A stretch of 64,000 bases of DNA. Source: Gammaproteobacteria bacterium. Lineage in GTDB: Bacteria; Pseudomonadota; Gammaproteobacteria; Xanthomonadales; Wenzhouxiangellaceae. Positions within the stretch are counted from its first letter, which is position 1. Each line of letters opens with the position of its first letter. This document shows positions 47,826 to 55,196 of this stretch, piece by piece. The notes below the pieces were generated by a model. The model worked only from the letters and a program-made list of their open reading frames with translations, had not been told where the DNA came from and did no database searches. The position numbers and the translations under genes were made by a program. The stretch covers positions 1 to 64,000 of the forward strand of contig PXBD01000050.1 in the NCBI GenBank assembly GCA_003565625.1, given 5' to 3'.

Positions 47826-49016
47826 TCAGGCCGATACCGGAACCGAAAGCTCGGCCAGGGCGGCGATGATGGTGTCCACGTCTTCGTCGCTATGGGCCGC
47901 GCTCATGGAAATGCGCAGCAGGTTCAGACCTGCGGGTGTAGCCGGCGGAATCATCAGGTTAGCGTAAACGCCTGCCTCTAGCAGGCCATGCCAGTGCGCC
48001 AGGGCGGTTTCGCGGTCCGGCAGAATGATTGCCGCCACCGGTCCCGGCGTGGTGCTGCCCAGCTGGTATCCCATATCGGCCGCCGCCGCATACAGGCGCC
48101 GGTAATTTCGCTCCAGCTGGGCGCGCAGTGCCTGACCGTCGAGGAGCAGGGCCAGTGCCTGGCGCGTTCCGGCAATGGTTGCCGGTGACGGCGACGCGGT
48201 GAAGATATATGGCCGGCTGGCCAGTCGCATATGGTTCATCTCGGGGTGAGGCGAGACACAGAATCCACCCAGGCCGGCCAGGCTCTTGGAGAAGGTGCCG
48301 ACCACGAAATCGACCCGATCCAGCAGGCCGCAGGACTCGGTCAGCCCCAGGCCACGTTCACCGAACACACCAAACGAATGGGCTTCGTCAACCAGCAGCC
48401 AGGCACCATGGCGTTCTTTGACCTCGACAAACTCGTGCAGCGGCGGCTGGTCGCCGAGCATGGAGTACAGACCTTCGACCACGATCAGTGCCTTGCTGGC
48501 GTCTGTGCCCAGGCGGGCCAGGCGCCGGTCGAGGTTGTCCGGGTCGTTGTGGCGGAAACGAATGGTCTCGGCCTGGCTCAATCGGGCGCCGTCATACAGA
48601 CTGGCGTGACTGTCGGAGTCGAGCACCAGGTACTCGCCCCGGCCCGCCAGCGTGGACAGCGCGCCCAGGTTGGCCTGGTAGCCGGTCGAGAACACCATCG
48701 CCGATGGCCAGCCAAAGGCCTCGGCGAGTTCCTGTTCCAGCGCGCGATGGCCGTCATAGCTGCCGTTGGCCATGCGCGACCCGGTCGTGCCTGAACCCAG
48801 CCCGCGTAGCGCCGATCCGGCCGCTTCCAGCACGCCTTGATCGAAGGTCAGGCCCAGGTAGTTGTTGGTTCCTGCCAGCAATACTTCGCGCCCGTCGATC
48901 CGGCCACGGGTAGCCGAGTGCACCGACTCTATCGGTGTCGCGATGGGGGCGGGGCCTTTGCTGTCCAGGGCCTGGCGGGCGGCCGCAACGCGCTCGAACT
49001 TGGCAAACAGGCTCAT
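47826..49016 (-). CDS. spt: Serine palmitoyltransferase (alpha-oxoamine synthase family)
   Basis: A 396-residue PLP enzyme. Landmarks are TNNYLGLTFD, GTTGSRMANGSYDGHRALE, SDSHASLYDG (His137 stacking on PLP), LLVDEAHSFGVFGERG (Asp210, His213) and the PLP lysine K244 in VGTFSKSLAGLGG. BioF, Kbl and HemA share the fold, but the adjoining ACP, ceramide-reductase-like SDR, acyl-AMP ligase and GNAT ceramide synthase genes point to Spt, which condenses serine with a fatty acyl thioester to 3-ketosphinganine. The ATG overlaps the acp stop by 4 bp, consistent with an acyl-ACP substrate. Confidence 0.85.
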   Translation of the reverse strand: MSLFAKFERVAAARQALDSKGPAPIATPIESVHSATRGRIDGREVLLAGTNNYLGLTFDQGVLEAAGSALRGLGSGTTGSRMANGSYDGHRALEQELAEAFGWPSAMVFSTGYQANLGALSTLAGRGEYLVLDSDSHASLYDGARLSQAETIRFRHNDPDNLDRRLARLGTDASKALIVVEGLYSMLGDQPPLHEFVEVKERHGAWLLVDEAHSFGVFGERGLGLTESCGLLDRVDFVVGTFSKSLAGLGGFCVSPHPEMNHMRLASRPYIFTASPSPATIAGTRQALALLLDGQALRAQLERNYRRLYAAAADMGYQLGSTTPGPVAAIILPDRETALAHWHGLLEAGVYANLMIPPATPAGLNLLRISMSAAHSDEDVDTIIAALAELSVPVSA

Positions 49017-49285
49017 GATCGGGACTCCAGCAAGCGCTTGAGCTGGTTGGCTAATTGGTCGAGCGTGGTCACCTCCGCCAGCAGATCGACCGGCACCGAA
49101 AGATCGAGTTCGTCCTCGATTTCCATCACCAGGTTCATGATCTGGACCGAATCCAGCCCGATGTCGCCGGTCAGAGCCGAGAACCAGTCGATATCGGCAT
49201 GCTCGGGCAGCGCGCGCGGCAACGCTGCCGAAATGGCCTCCTCGGCCTGTTTGCGCAAATCACTCACTTTGATCTCAGTCTCCAT
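49013..49285 (-). CDS. Dedicated acyl carrier protein of the ceramide operon
   Basis: A 90-residue acyl carrier protein. The phosphopantetheine-bearing serine is Ser46 in GDIGLDSVQIMNLVMEIED, the standard DS motif at the start of helix II. It overlaps spt by 4 bp and the upstream reductase gene by 22 bp, so it is translated with them. In Caulobacter a similar ACP beside spt supplies the acyl chain for sphingoid base synthesis. It is separate from the fatty-acid-synthesis ACP, which is not in this window. Confidence 0.88.
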   Translation of the reverse strand: METEIKVSDLRKQAEEAISAALPRALPEHADIDWFSALTGDIGLDSVQIMNLVMEIEDELDLSVPVDLLAEVTTLDQLANQLKRLLESRS

Positions 49286-50196
49286 CCGGGTAGTTCGGCC
49301 AGCGCGGTCTCCAGTTGCCGCCGCGGCTGCCAGCCGGGAATCAGGCTGTCGAGATTATCACCGCAAACCCAGTCACGATGTGTGAGTTCACGAACCTTGC
49401 CCGGTGAAAGTAGGGGCTGGCGACCCAGCAGGTAGCTGGTGGCCAGGTTCAGTCGGGCGGCCAGACCCAACGCGGTCCGAGGCAGAGGCACGATGCGCAC
49501 GGCTCGCCCCGAAGCCGCAGCGGCGATGTCCGCCAGATCCGTCCAGGCATAGCCGCCGGCGCGTCCGTCGTGAACGCAGCACAGGCCCGGACCCAGGCGT
49601 GATCGGGCGATGGCCTGAACGATCGCATCGGCGAGATCATCGACGTGCAGCAGGGAGAAGCGGGCCTCTGGCGGGGCGGCGCGCAGCAGCCATCCGCCGG
49701 CCAGGGCGCGCCACAGCGGAGCAAGAGCCGGATCGCTGGGGCCATAGACCGCCGGTGGCCGCAGAATCAGCCAGTCCAGCGCGCTGCTCTCGACGACTCG
49801 TTCGGCCGCGCGTTTGCTGCGGGCATAGTGGGACAGTTGCGGACTGCGTGCCGCGAGGCTGGACAGCAACAGAAAGCGACAGCTCGGGTTGGCTTTTTCG
49901 GCGATGGAGATCAGCCGGCTGGTGCCGACCGCATTGGCGCGCTCGAAATCCCGGTAGCTGCGCCCGGCAATGGCGGCGGCCAGGTGCACGACCAGGTCGC
50001 TGCCGCTCACGAGTTGGTGCAGGGCCGGGGCCGACTCCAGCGAGCCAGGGATTTCCGTCAGACGGGGATGCGGCGGCAGGCGACCCGGTTGACGCGCCAG
50101 GGCCCTGACCTGGTGGCCGTGGTCGAGCAGCCTCTGCAAGACCACACCGCCGACGAAGCCGGTGGCGCCGGTCAGAGCGACGGTCTGGCCCGGCAA
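49264..50196 (-). CDS. Ceramide-reductase-like extended SDR (CerR candidate)
   Basis: A 310-residue NAD(P)-dependent epimerase/dehydratase-type protein. The Rossmann motif is GATGFVGG (10-17); Ser112/113 with Tyr124 and Lys128 (YARSK) form the catalytic triad; LDWLILRPPAVYGPSD is typical of extended SDRs. In the Caulobacter sphingolipid cluster the matching SDR reduces the ketone of the ceramide precursor. No signal peptide is visible at this N-terminus. It lies between the acyl-AMP ligase (8 bp upstream) and acp (22-bp overlap). The role is by context, not by motif. Confidence 0.78.
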   Translation of the reverse strand: MPGQTVALTGATGFVGGVVLQRLLDHGHQVRALARQPGRLPPHPRLTEIPGSLESAPALHQLVSGSDLVVHLAAAIAGRSYRDFERANAVGTSRLISIAEKANPSCRFLLLSSLAARSPQLSHYARSKRAAERVVESSALDWLILRPPAVYGPSDPALAPLWRALAGGWLLRAAPPEARFSLLHVDDLADAIVQAIARSRLGPGLCCVHDGRAGGYAWTDLADIAAAASGRAVRIVPLPRTALGLAARLNLATSYLLGRQPLLSPGKVRELTHRDWVCGDNLDSLIPGWQPRRQLETALAELPGWRLRSK

Positions 50197-50204
50197 GGGT
50201 ATGC

Positions 50205-51998
50205 CTACGTTCGGGTGGGCTCGGCCGCTTCGGTGTGCGGCGTCCGGTCGACCAGTTCGCGCGGGAGGATGGGGCGGTTTTCCAGGTTGTTGCGCTGGAG
50301 GAAATCCAGGCGGGCGCCGCTACGCGACAGTTTGCCGGAGGAGGTGCGGGGCAGGGTATGCAGCGGTACGAGTTCGATCAGGCAGGCGATACCGAACTCC
50401 GACTGGATGCGCTGCTTGAGTCTTTCGACCAGGTCGGCCTGACGGAACGTATCCTGTTCCCGGCATTGCACGACAAGGACGGCCACTTCGCTGCCGTCTT
50501 CGCCGGGGATCGAAAAGGCCGAGGCATCTTCTGGTCGCACCTCGGGCTGCTGCTCGGCCAGGTATTCCAGATCCTGGGGCCAGATGTTGCGCCCGTTGAT
50601 GATCAGCAGATCCTTGGCGCGCCCGGTAATGAAAAGGGAATCACCGGCACGGTAGCCGACATCCCCGGTGTTGAGCCAGCCGTCGGCCGTCAGCGCAGCC
50701 GCGCTGGCCTCCGGGTTGTTGGCGTAGCCGCGCATGACGCTTTTGCCGCGAAGAAAGATCACGCCGCATTCCCGTTCGGCTGCATGGGCTCCGTCGGCGG
50801 TGCGGATCTCGACCTCGTAACCGGGCAGGGGGCGGCCACAGTTGACAAATTCGGTGAACCGCGTTGCGTCGGGAGCATGGTCGGCCGGTTCGGCAATCCG
50901 GTCACGGGCAAGGCGATCCGCATCCAGCCGGTCGGTCTCCAGGCCCTGGCCCAGCGGTGAAAAACTGACCGCCAGCGAACATTCCGCCATGCCGTAACAA
51001 GGCAGAAAAGCGGTCGGGCTGAAACCGGCCGGCGCCAGGGCTTCGGCGAAGCGCTGCAGCCACGGTGCCCGGATCATTTCGGCCCCGACGCCGGCCACGC
51101 GCCAGGCGCCGAGGTCGAATTTTTCAACGTCGCCGCGGCGCAGGCGGCGGGCGCACAGCGCGTAGCCGAACGGCGGGCTGAAGGAAATGGTTGATCGATT
51201 GGCCGACATCAGACTCAGCCACAGGCGCGGCCGCATCGCGAATTCCCGCGTCCCCAGGTAGTCGACCGACAGCTGCGAGACGACCGGGCCAAGAATCAGG
51301 CCGACCAGGCCCATGTCGTGGTAATACGGCAGCCACGACATGAAGCGGTCGCCGCGTCGAATCTGGACGCCGAACTGGAGAATGCCGGCCAGGTTGGCGA
51401 GCACTGCAGACTGGGTGATCATGGTTCCCCGCGGGAAACGGGTGCTGCCCGAGGTGTACTGCAGGTAGGCCAGTTCGTCAGGCTGCGGCGGCGCGGGCAG
51501 GGCCCGAGCGCGCGGCAACTGCTGGAACGCTTCCAGGGTTCCGGCCACGCGCAATTCCATTCCGTCGGCGGCCTCGGCCAGAAAGCTTGCGAACGACTCG
51601 GGCGCGAACGCGGCCTGGGCCTGGCAGTCCTTGAGCATTGCCCGCAGGTGGGCGACAAACGCCTGGCGTCCGCCCAGGTGAACGGCTGCCGGCAGCGGCA
51701 CCGGCACCAGGCCGGCATACTGACAGGCGAAAAACAACACCTGAAAATCCGGGTGGGTGTCCGCGACCAGGGCAATCCGGCTGCCGCGCTCCAGCCCCAT
51801 GCCGTGCAGGCGCAAGGCCAACTCAACGGCGCGCGTGCGCAGTTCGGAGTAGGGCAGGACACAGGTCAGGTCGCCGCGGCCATTGTAGAAATTGCAGCCG
51901 GTCGCACCCCGGGAAGCGTAGTCCAGAGCGTCTGCGAGACTGCGATAACCGGAGGTCTTGAGCGGCAGGGAGTTGTCTGTCGGAGTTGGCTGCGGCAT
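50205..51998 (-). CDS. Fatty acyl-AMP ligase (acyl-ACP synthetase) of the ceramide operon
   Basis: A 597-residue adenylate-forming enzyme of the FAAL type. It shows the ATP-binding YLQYTSGSTRFPRGTMIT, FMSWLPYYHDMGLVG typical of FAALs, CYGMAECSLAVSFSP, and GYRAGDSLFITGRAKDLLIINGRNIWPQDLE with the hinge. FAALs load fatty acids onto carrier proteins, here probably the adjacent ACP. Start ATG 51998 gives a normal N-terminus; the frame stays open another 1.4 kb antisense to the GNAT gene, which is not coding. It is the first gene of the minus-strand ceramide operon. Confidence 0.88.
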   Translation of the reverse strand: MPQPTPTDNSLPLKTSGYRSLADALDYASRGATGCNFYNGRGDLTCVLPYSELRTRAVELALRLHGMGLERGSRIALVADTHPDFQVLFFACQYAGLVPVPLPAAVHLGGRQAFVAHLRAMLKDCQAQAAFAPESFASFLAEAADGMELRVAGTLEAFQQLPRARALPAPPQPDELAYLQYTSGSTRFPRGTMITQSAVLANLAGILQFGVQIRRGDRFMSWLPYYHDMGLVGLILGPVVSQLSVDYLGTREFAMRPRLWLSLMSANRSTISFSPPFGYALCARRLRRGDVEKFDLGAWRVAGVGAEMIRAPWLQRFAEALAPAGFSPTAFLPCYGMAECSLAVSFSPLGQGLETDRLDADRLARDRIAEPADHAPDATRFTEFVNCGRPLPGYEVEIRTADGAHAAERECGVIFLRGKSVMRGYANNPEASAAALTADGWLNTGDVGYRAGDSLFITGRAKDLLIINGRNIWPQDLEYLAEQQPEVRPEDASAFSIPGEDGSEVAVLVVQCREQDTFRQADLVERLKQRIQSEFGIACLIELVPLHTLPRTSSGKLSRSGARLDFLQRNNLENRPILPRELVDRTPHTEAAEPTRT

Positions 51999-52046
51999 CA
52001 AAGCTTGTGGTTCCCTTCTTTTGGCGTGGCCCGCACTGCACCTGCT

Positions 52047-52110
52047 TTGAGAACGGACTAATCCCGCATTATAGGTCGGGATGGGCATAAAGAAAACATT
52101 CATGATGAAT
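52047..52110. promoter_or_regulatory. Overlapping divergent promoters of the two ceramide operons
   Basis: In the 201-bp gap, the plus strand has TTGAGA (52047-52052), a 17-bp spacer and TATAGG (52070-52075), suited to the ceramide synthase operon. The minus strand has a perfect TATAAT (52073-52068) with a weak TTTTCT 17 bp upstream, suited to the ligase-spt operon. The two -10 boxes overlap. A 13-bp palindrome ATTCAT-G-ATGAAT (52098-52110) next to them may be an operator. Confidence 0.45.
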
Positions 52111-52199
52111 TTGGCCGGGATTGATGCGGTTCCGGTTGCCTCGGCGCGGTCCTTTGCGGTTACATTGCACACTATCCAGACCGCCACCCGCCGCCCGGA

Positions 52200-53333
52200 A
52201 TGAGTAACGAGATCACGGTTGCCGCGCTGACTTCCCGCCGCCAATGGCGGGAGGTGTTCGAGTTGTCGCGCCAAATCTACGCCGACGACCCGTGTTGGGT
52301 GGAGCCGCTTCGGGCCGAGCGCCGCGCCCAGTGGTCGGCGCGCGCCCCGTTTTTTCGCCACGCCGAAGGCCAGCTGTTTCTTGCGCGCCGGGAGGATCGG
52401 CCGGTCGGGGTCATCAGTGCCCAGGTTGATCAGTTGCAGCCGCCTGAAAATGGACGCCGGGTCGGATATTTCGGCCAGTTCGAGTGCCTCAACGAGGACA
52501 AGATCGCCGCGGCGCTGTTCGAACGGGCAGCGACCTGGCTGCGGGAGCGTGGTTGTCGATGGATGCGCGGGCCCTACGATCTCGGCATCAACCAGTCCTG
52601 TGGCCTGCTGGTCGAGGGACGCGACAGTCCGCCCATGATTCTGATGGGCCACGCGCGCGAATACTATCCTGAGCTGGTCGAAAGGGCCGGGTTGGGCGCT
52701 GAAATGGACCTGCTTGCCTACCTGCTGCCGCCTGATTTTGCGGCACCATCGAGCATGCGCAGATTGCTCGAGCGCAGCGCCCGGCGCCTGACATTCCGAG
52801 CGCTCGATCGACGCCGCTACCCTCAGGAGGTGCAGTTGCTGCGCCGGTTGTTCAACGATGCCTGGTCCGGCAACTGGGGTTTTGTTCCAGTTACGGAGGA
52901 GGAGTTCGCCCACACTGGCCGCGAAATCCGCCCGATCCTGTCGCCGGATCACGCCTGTATCGCCGAGATGGACGGCGAGCCGGCCGGTTTCATCATCGCC
53001 TTGCCCAATATCAACGAACTGATTGGCGACCTGCACGGGCGTCTGTTTCCGACCGGCTGGGCGCGCCTGCTGTGGCGCCTCAAGCGCCGCCGCGGCACCA
53101 CGGCAAGGGTCCCGCTGATGGGGGTGCGGCGCCGGTTTCAGCGCGGCCCGCTGGGTGCAGCCATCAGTTTCGGCATGATCGACCACATCCGCCATGCGCT
53201 GCATCGGGACGGCATCCGCCAGGTTGAATTGTCCTGGATTCTGGAATCCAACCAGGGCATGAACTCCCTGATTCATGCCATGGGCGGTGATCTGTACAAG
53301 CGCTACCGCATGTATGGGGCAGCCATTGACTAG
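52200..53333 (+). CDS. Bacterial ceramide synthase-type GNAT N-acyltransferase
   Basis: A 377-residue protein resembling the bacterial ceramide synthase of Caulobacter, a GNAT-fold enzyme unrelated to eukaryotic CerS. Visible landmarks are IYADDPCWVEPLRAE, FFRHAEGQLFLARRE, GYFGQFECLNE, RGPYDLGINQSCGLLVEG (the long mid-domain insert) and VELSWILESNQGMNSLIHAMGG near the C-terminus, the GNAT V-motif region. It would add the second acyl chain to the sphingoid base. It heads the plus-strand operon with the nucleotidyltransferase and LptF/LptG-type permeases. Assignment combines family resemblance and context. Confidence 0.8.
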   Translation: MSNEITVAALTSRRQWREVFELSRQIYADDPCWVEPLRAERRAQWSARAPFFRHAEGQLFLARREDRPVGVISAQVDQLQPPENGRRVGYFGQFECLNEDKIAAALFERAATWLRERGCRWMRGPYDLGINQSCGLLVEGRDSPPMILMGHAREYYPELVERAGLGAEMDLLAYLLPPDFAAPSSMRRLLERSARRLTFRALDRRRYPQEVQLLRRLFNDAWSGNWGFVPVTEEEFAHTGREIRPILSPDHACIAEMDGEPAGFIIALPNINELIGDLHGRLFPTGWARLLWRLKRRRGTTARVPLMGVRRRFQRGPLGAAISFGMIDHIRHALHRDGIRQVELSWILESNQGMNSLIHAMGGDLYKRYRMYGAAID

Positions 53334-54138
53334 GGCGCGGGCGAAGGTGGATGTGCTGGTACTGGCGGGCGATCGCGGTCGCGATGACCCGCTGGTGCAG
53401 GGCACGGGGGCAATCGGCAAGGCCCTGGTGCCGGTTGCCGGTGTGCCGATGCTCACCCGCGTGCTCTCAGCGGTGGCCGCGTGGGGCGGAACCGGCCGGC
53501 TGGTGGTGGTCGCGCCGGACGCCCCGGCCTACCGGGCGGCGGCCGCAGCTGCCCTGCAAGCGCGTGGCATGGAGGCAATCTGGGTGGCGCCGGCGGCATC
53601 GCTGGTGGAAAGCGTCGAACAGGGTCTGGCCAGCCTGGACAGCGAGCTCCGGGTGCTGCTGACGGCCGACCATGCGCTGCTGCGCCCGGTCTGGCTCGAT
53701 ACCCTGCTGGCGGCCGCCAGCCAGCGGCCGGCATCGGTTTCGGTGGGGTTGGCAGACTGGCAACTGGTCATGCAGCGCTTTCCGGGCAGCAGGCGCACGC
53801 GCTACCGTTTTCGCGACTGCTCGGTTTGCGGCACTAACCTGTTCGTGCTCGGGAATGACCCCGGTGTGGGCCGCATTCTTCAGACCTGGCGTGAAGTCGA
53901 GAGCGAGCGCAAGAAACCGTGGCGCATCGTTTCCCTGCTGGGCTGGTCCAACCTGGGCCGCTACCTGACCGGCAGGCTGACGCTGGAGGATGCGTTTGGC
54001 GCGCTCTCGGCGCGGGTTGATGCGGTTGTGCGTGCCATCCCCATGAGCGACCCGCTGACCGCGGTCGACGTGGACAGCCTGGCTGATCTTTGCCTGGTCG
54101 AAGAGGTGATCTGCGCCGAGGAGCGTGCGTCATGTTGA
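53314..54138 (+). CDS. MobA-like NTP transferase domain protein
   Basis: About 274 residues with a nucleotidyltransferase Rossmann-like fold: VDVLVLAGDRGRDDPLVQG...GKALVPVAGVPMLTRVL fits the LAGG-x-G-x-R...K-x-L-x-P signature of sugar-phosphate nucleotidyltransferases, and RVLLTADHALLRPVWLD is the DxD-like segment. Sandwiched between the ceramide synthase and LptF genes, it may activate a head-group precursor. The start is uncertain: ATG 53314 overlaps the preceding gene by 20 bp, GTG 53347 does not. The 3' end overlaps lptF by 7 bp. Confidence 0.7.
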   Translation: MGQPLTRARAKVDVLVLAGDRGRDDPLVQGTGAIGKALVPVAGVPMLTRVLSAVAAWGGTGRLVVVAPDAPAYRAAAAAALQARGMEAIWVAPAASLVESVEQGLASLDSELRVLLTADHALLRPVWLDTLLAAASQRPASVSVGLADWQLVMQRFPGSRRTRYRFRDCSVCGTNLFVLGNDPGVGRILQTWREVESERKKPWRIVSLLGWSNLGRYLTGRLTLEDAFGALSARVDAVVRAIPMSDPLTAVDVDSLADLCLVEEVICAEERASC

Positions 54139-55196
54139 TCGAGCGCTACCTGGCGCGCGAGATTTTGCGCCCGGTCATCGGTATTTTCGTTTTTCTGATG
54201 GTGGTCGTGCTGGTGTTTTATGCCAGCCAGCTCCTCGGACGCGCGGCTCTGGAAAATCTGCCCATGAGTATTGTCCTGCGCATGGCTGGTTTGCGCCTGG
54301 GCCTGTTTCTGGACGTGCTGGTGCCGGTTTCTCTGCTTTTGGGGATTGTGATCGGCCTGGGTCGGCTGCAGGCCGCGCACGAAATCACCGCGCTTGCGTC
54401 GGTGGGAGCGGGCCGCCGTCGGATCGTGGCCGCGCTGCTGTGGACCGTTCTGGTCCTGGCGTTGCTGGTGGCCTTTGCCTCCATGCTGTTTCGGCCGTGG
54501 GCCTACGCGACCCTCTACGACCTGGAACGCGAACTGGCTGCGGAGCTGAATCTGGAGCGCGTTGAGCCGGGGCGATTCCAGGTCGGTGACGACCAGTGGC
54601 TGATCTATGCACAGGGCCGTGGCGAAGCGGTATTGACGGATGTCATGGTGCGCCAGCGAGCCGACCGGTTCAGCGGCCTGATCCGGGCCCAGCGTCTGCG
54701 TCAGGAGACCGAAGAGCCAGGTGTCGTCCGCCTGATCTTCGAAGGTAATGTGCACAGCTACACCATGGCGCCGAGTGACCAGCCCGACATGGTGGCCCGG
54801 TTTGAACGTTTCGATATTTTGCTGCAGGTTGGTGATCCACCGCGACGCGCGCAGCTGCGCCGGGCGATGTCGATGGCCGAATTGCTGGACCATCCGGCAC
54901 CGATCGAGCGCGCCGAGTTGCAGTGGCGGCTGGTTGGCCCGGCCAGCGTGCTGGCGCTGGCGCTGGCCGGGCTGGGCTTGAGCCGAATCAATCCGCGCAG
55001 CGGTCAGTCGGCTCGGGTGCTTTCCGCCACCCTGGCCGGAACGCTGTATTTCAGCGCCATGGGCGTTGTGATCAACTGGCTGGAGCAAGATCAGTTTCCG
55101 GCCGTGCCGGGGGCGTTCATTGTGCCGCTGGCGGTGCTGGCGGTGCTGGCCGTGCGCTACTGGATGGTCCAGAGAGGCCCGGGGGCACCGCTGTGA
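54132..55196 (+). CDS. lptF: LptF/YjgP-family permease
   Basis: A 354-residue inner-membrane permease. It begins MLIERYLAREILRPVIGIF, has TM helices at about 12-35, 55-80 and 100-120, a periplasmic jellyroll domain (about 130-265) with WLIYAQGRGEAVLTDVMVRQ, and three more TM helices; RAELQWRLVGPASVLALAL matches the conserved coupling region of LptF. In LPS transport LptF pairs with LptG and ATPase LptB. Here it is translationally coupled to the ceramide gene set, so it might instead lift a sphingolipid. ATG 54132 overlaps the upstream stop by 7 bp. Confidence 0.87.
   Translation: MLIERYLAREILRPVIGIFVFLMVVVLVFYASQLLGRAALENLPMSIVLRMAGLRLGLFLDVLVPVSLLLGIVIGLGRLQAAHEITALASVGAGRRRIVAALLWTVLVLALLVAFASMLFRPWAYATLYDLERELAAELNLERVEPGRFQVGDDQWLIYAQGRGEAVLTDVMVRQRADRFSGLIRAQRLRQETEEPGVVRLIFEGNVHSYTMAPSDQPDMVARFERFDILLQVGDPPRRAQLRRAMSMAELLDHPAPIERAELQWRLVGPASVLALALAGLGLSRINPRSGQSARVLSATLAGTLYFSAMGVVINWLEQDQFPAVPGAFIVPLAVLAVLAVRYWMVQRGPGAPL

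Noticed and set aside
47826..49016. Annotation as BioF (biotin synthesis)
   Set aside because: Same fold, but no other bio gene is nearby and the coupled ACP, SDR, acyl-AMP ligase and ceramide synthase-like gene favour serine palmitoyltransferase.
51999..53456. N-terminal extension of the acyl-AMP ligase frame
   Set aside because: The extra 486 codons run antisense to the ceramide synthase gene and look unlike ligase sequence; the homologous N-terminus starts at 51998.
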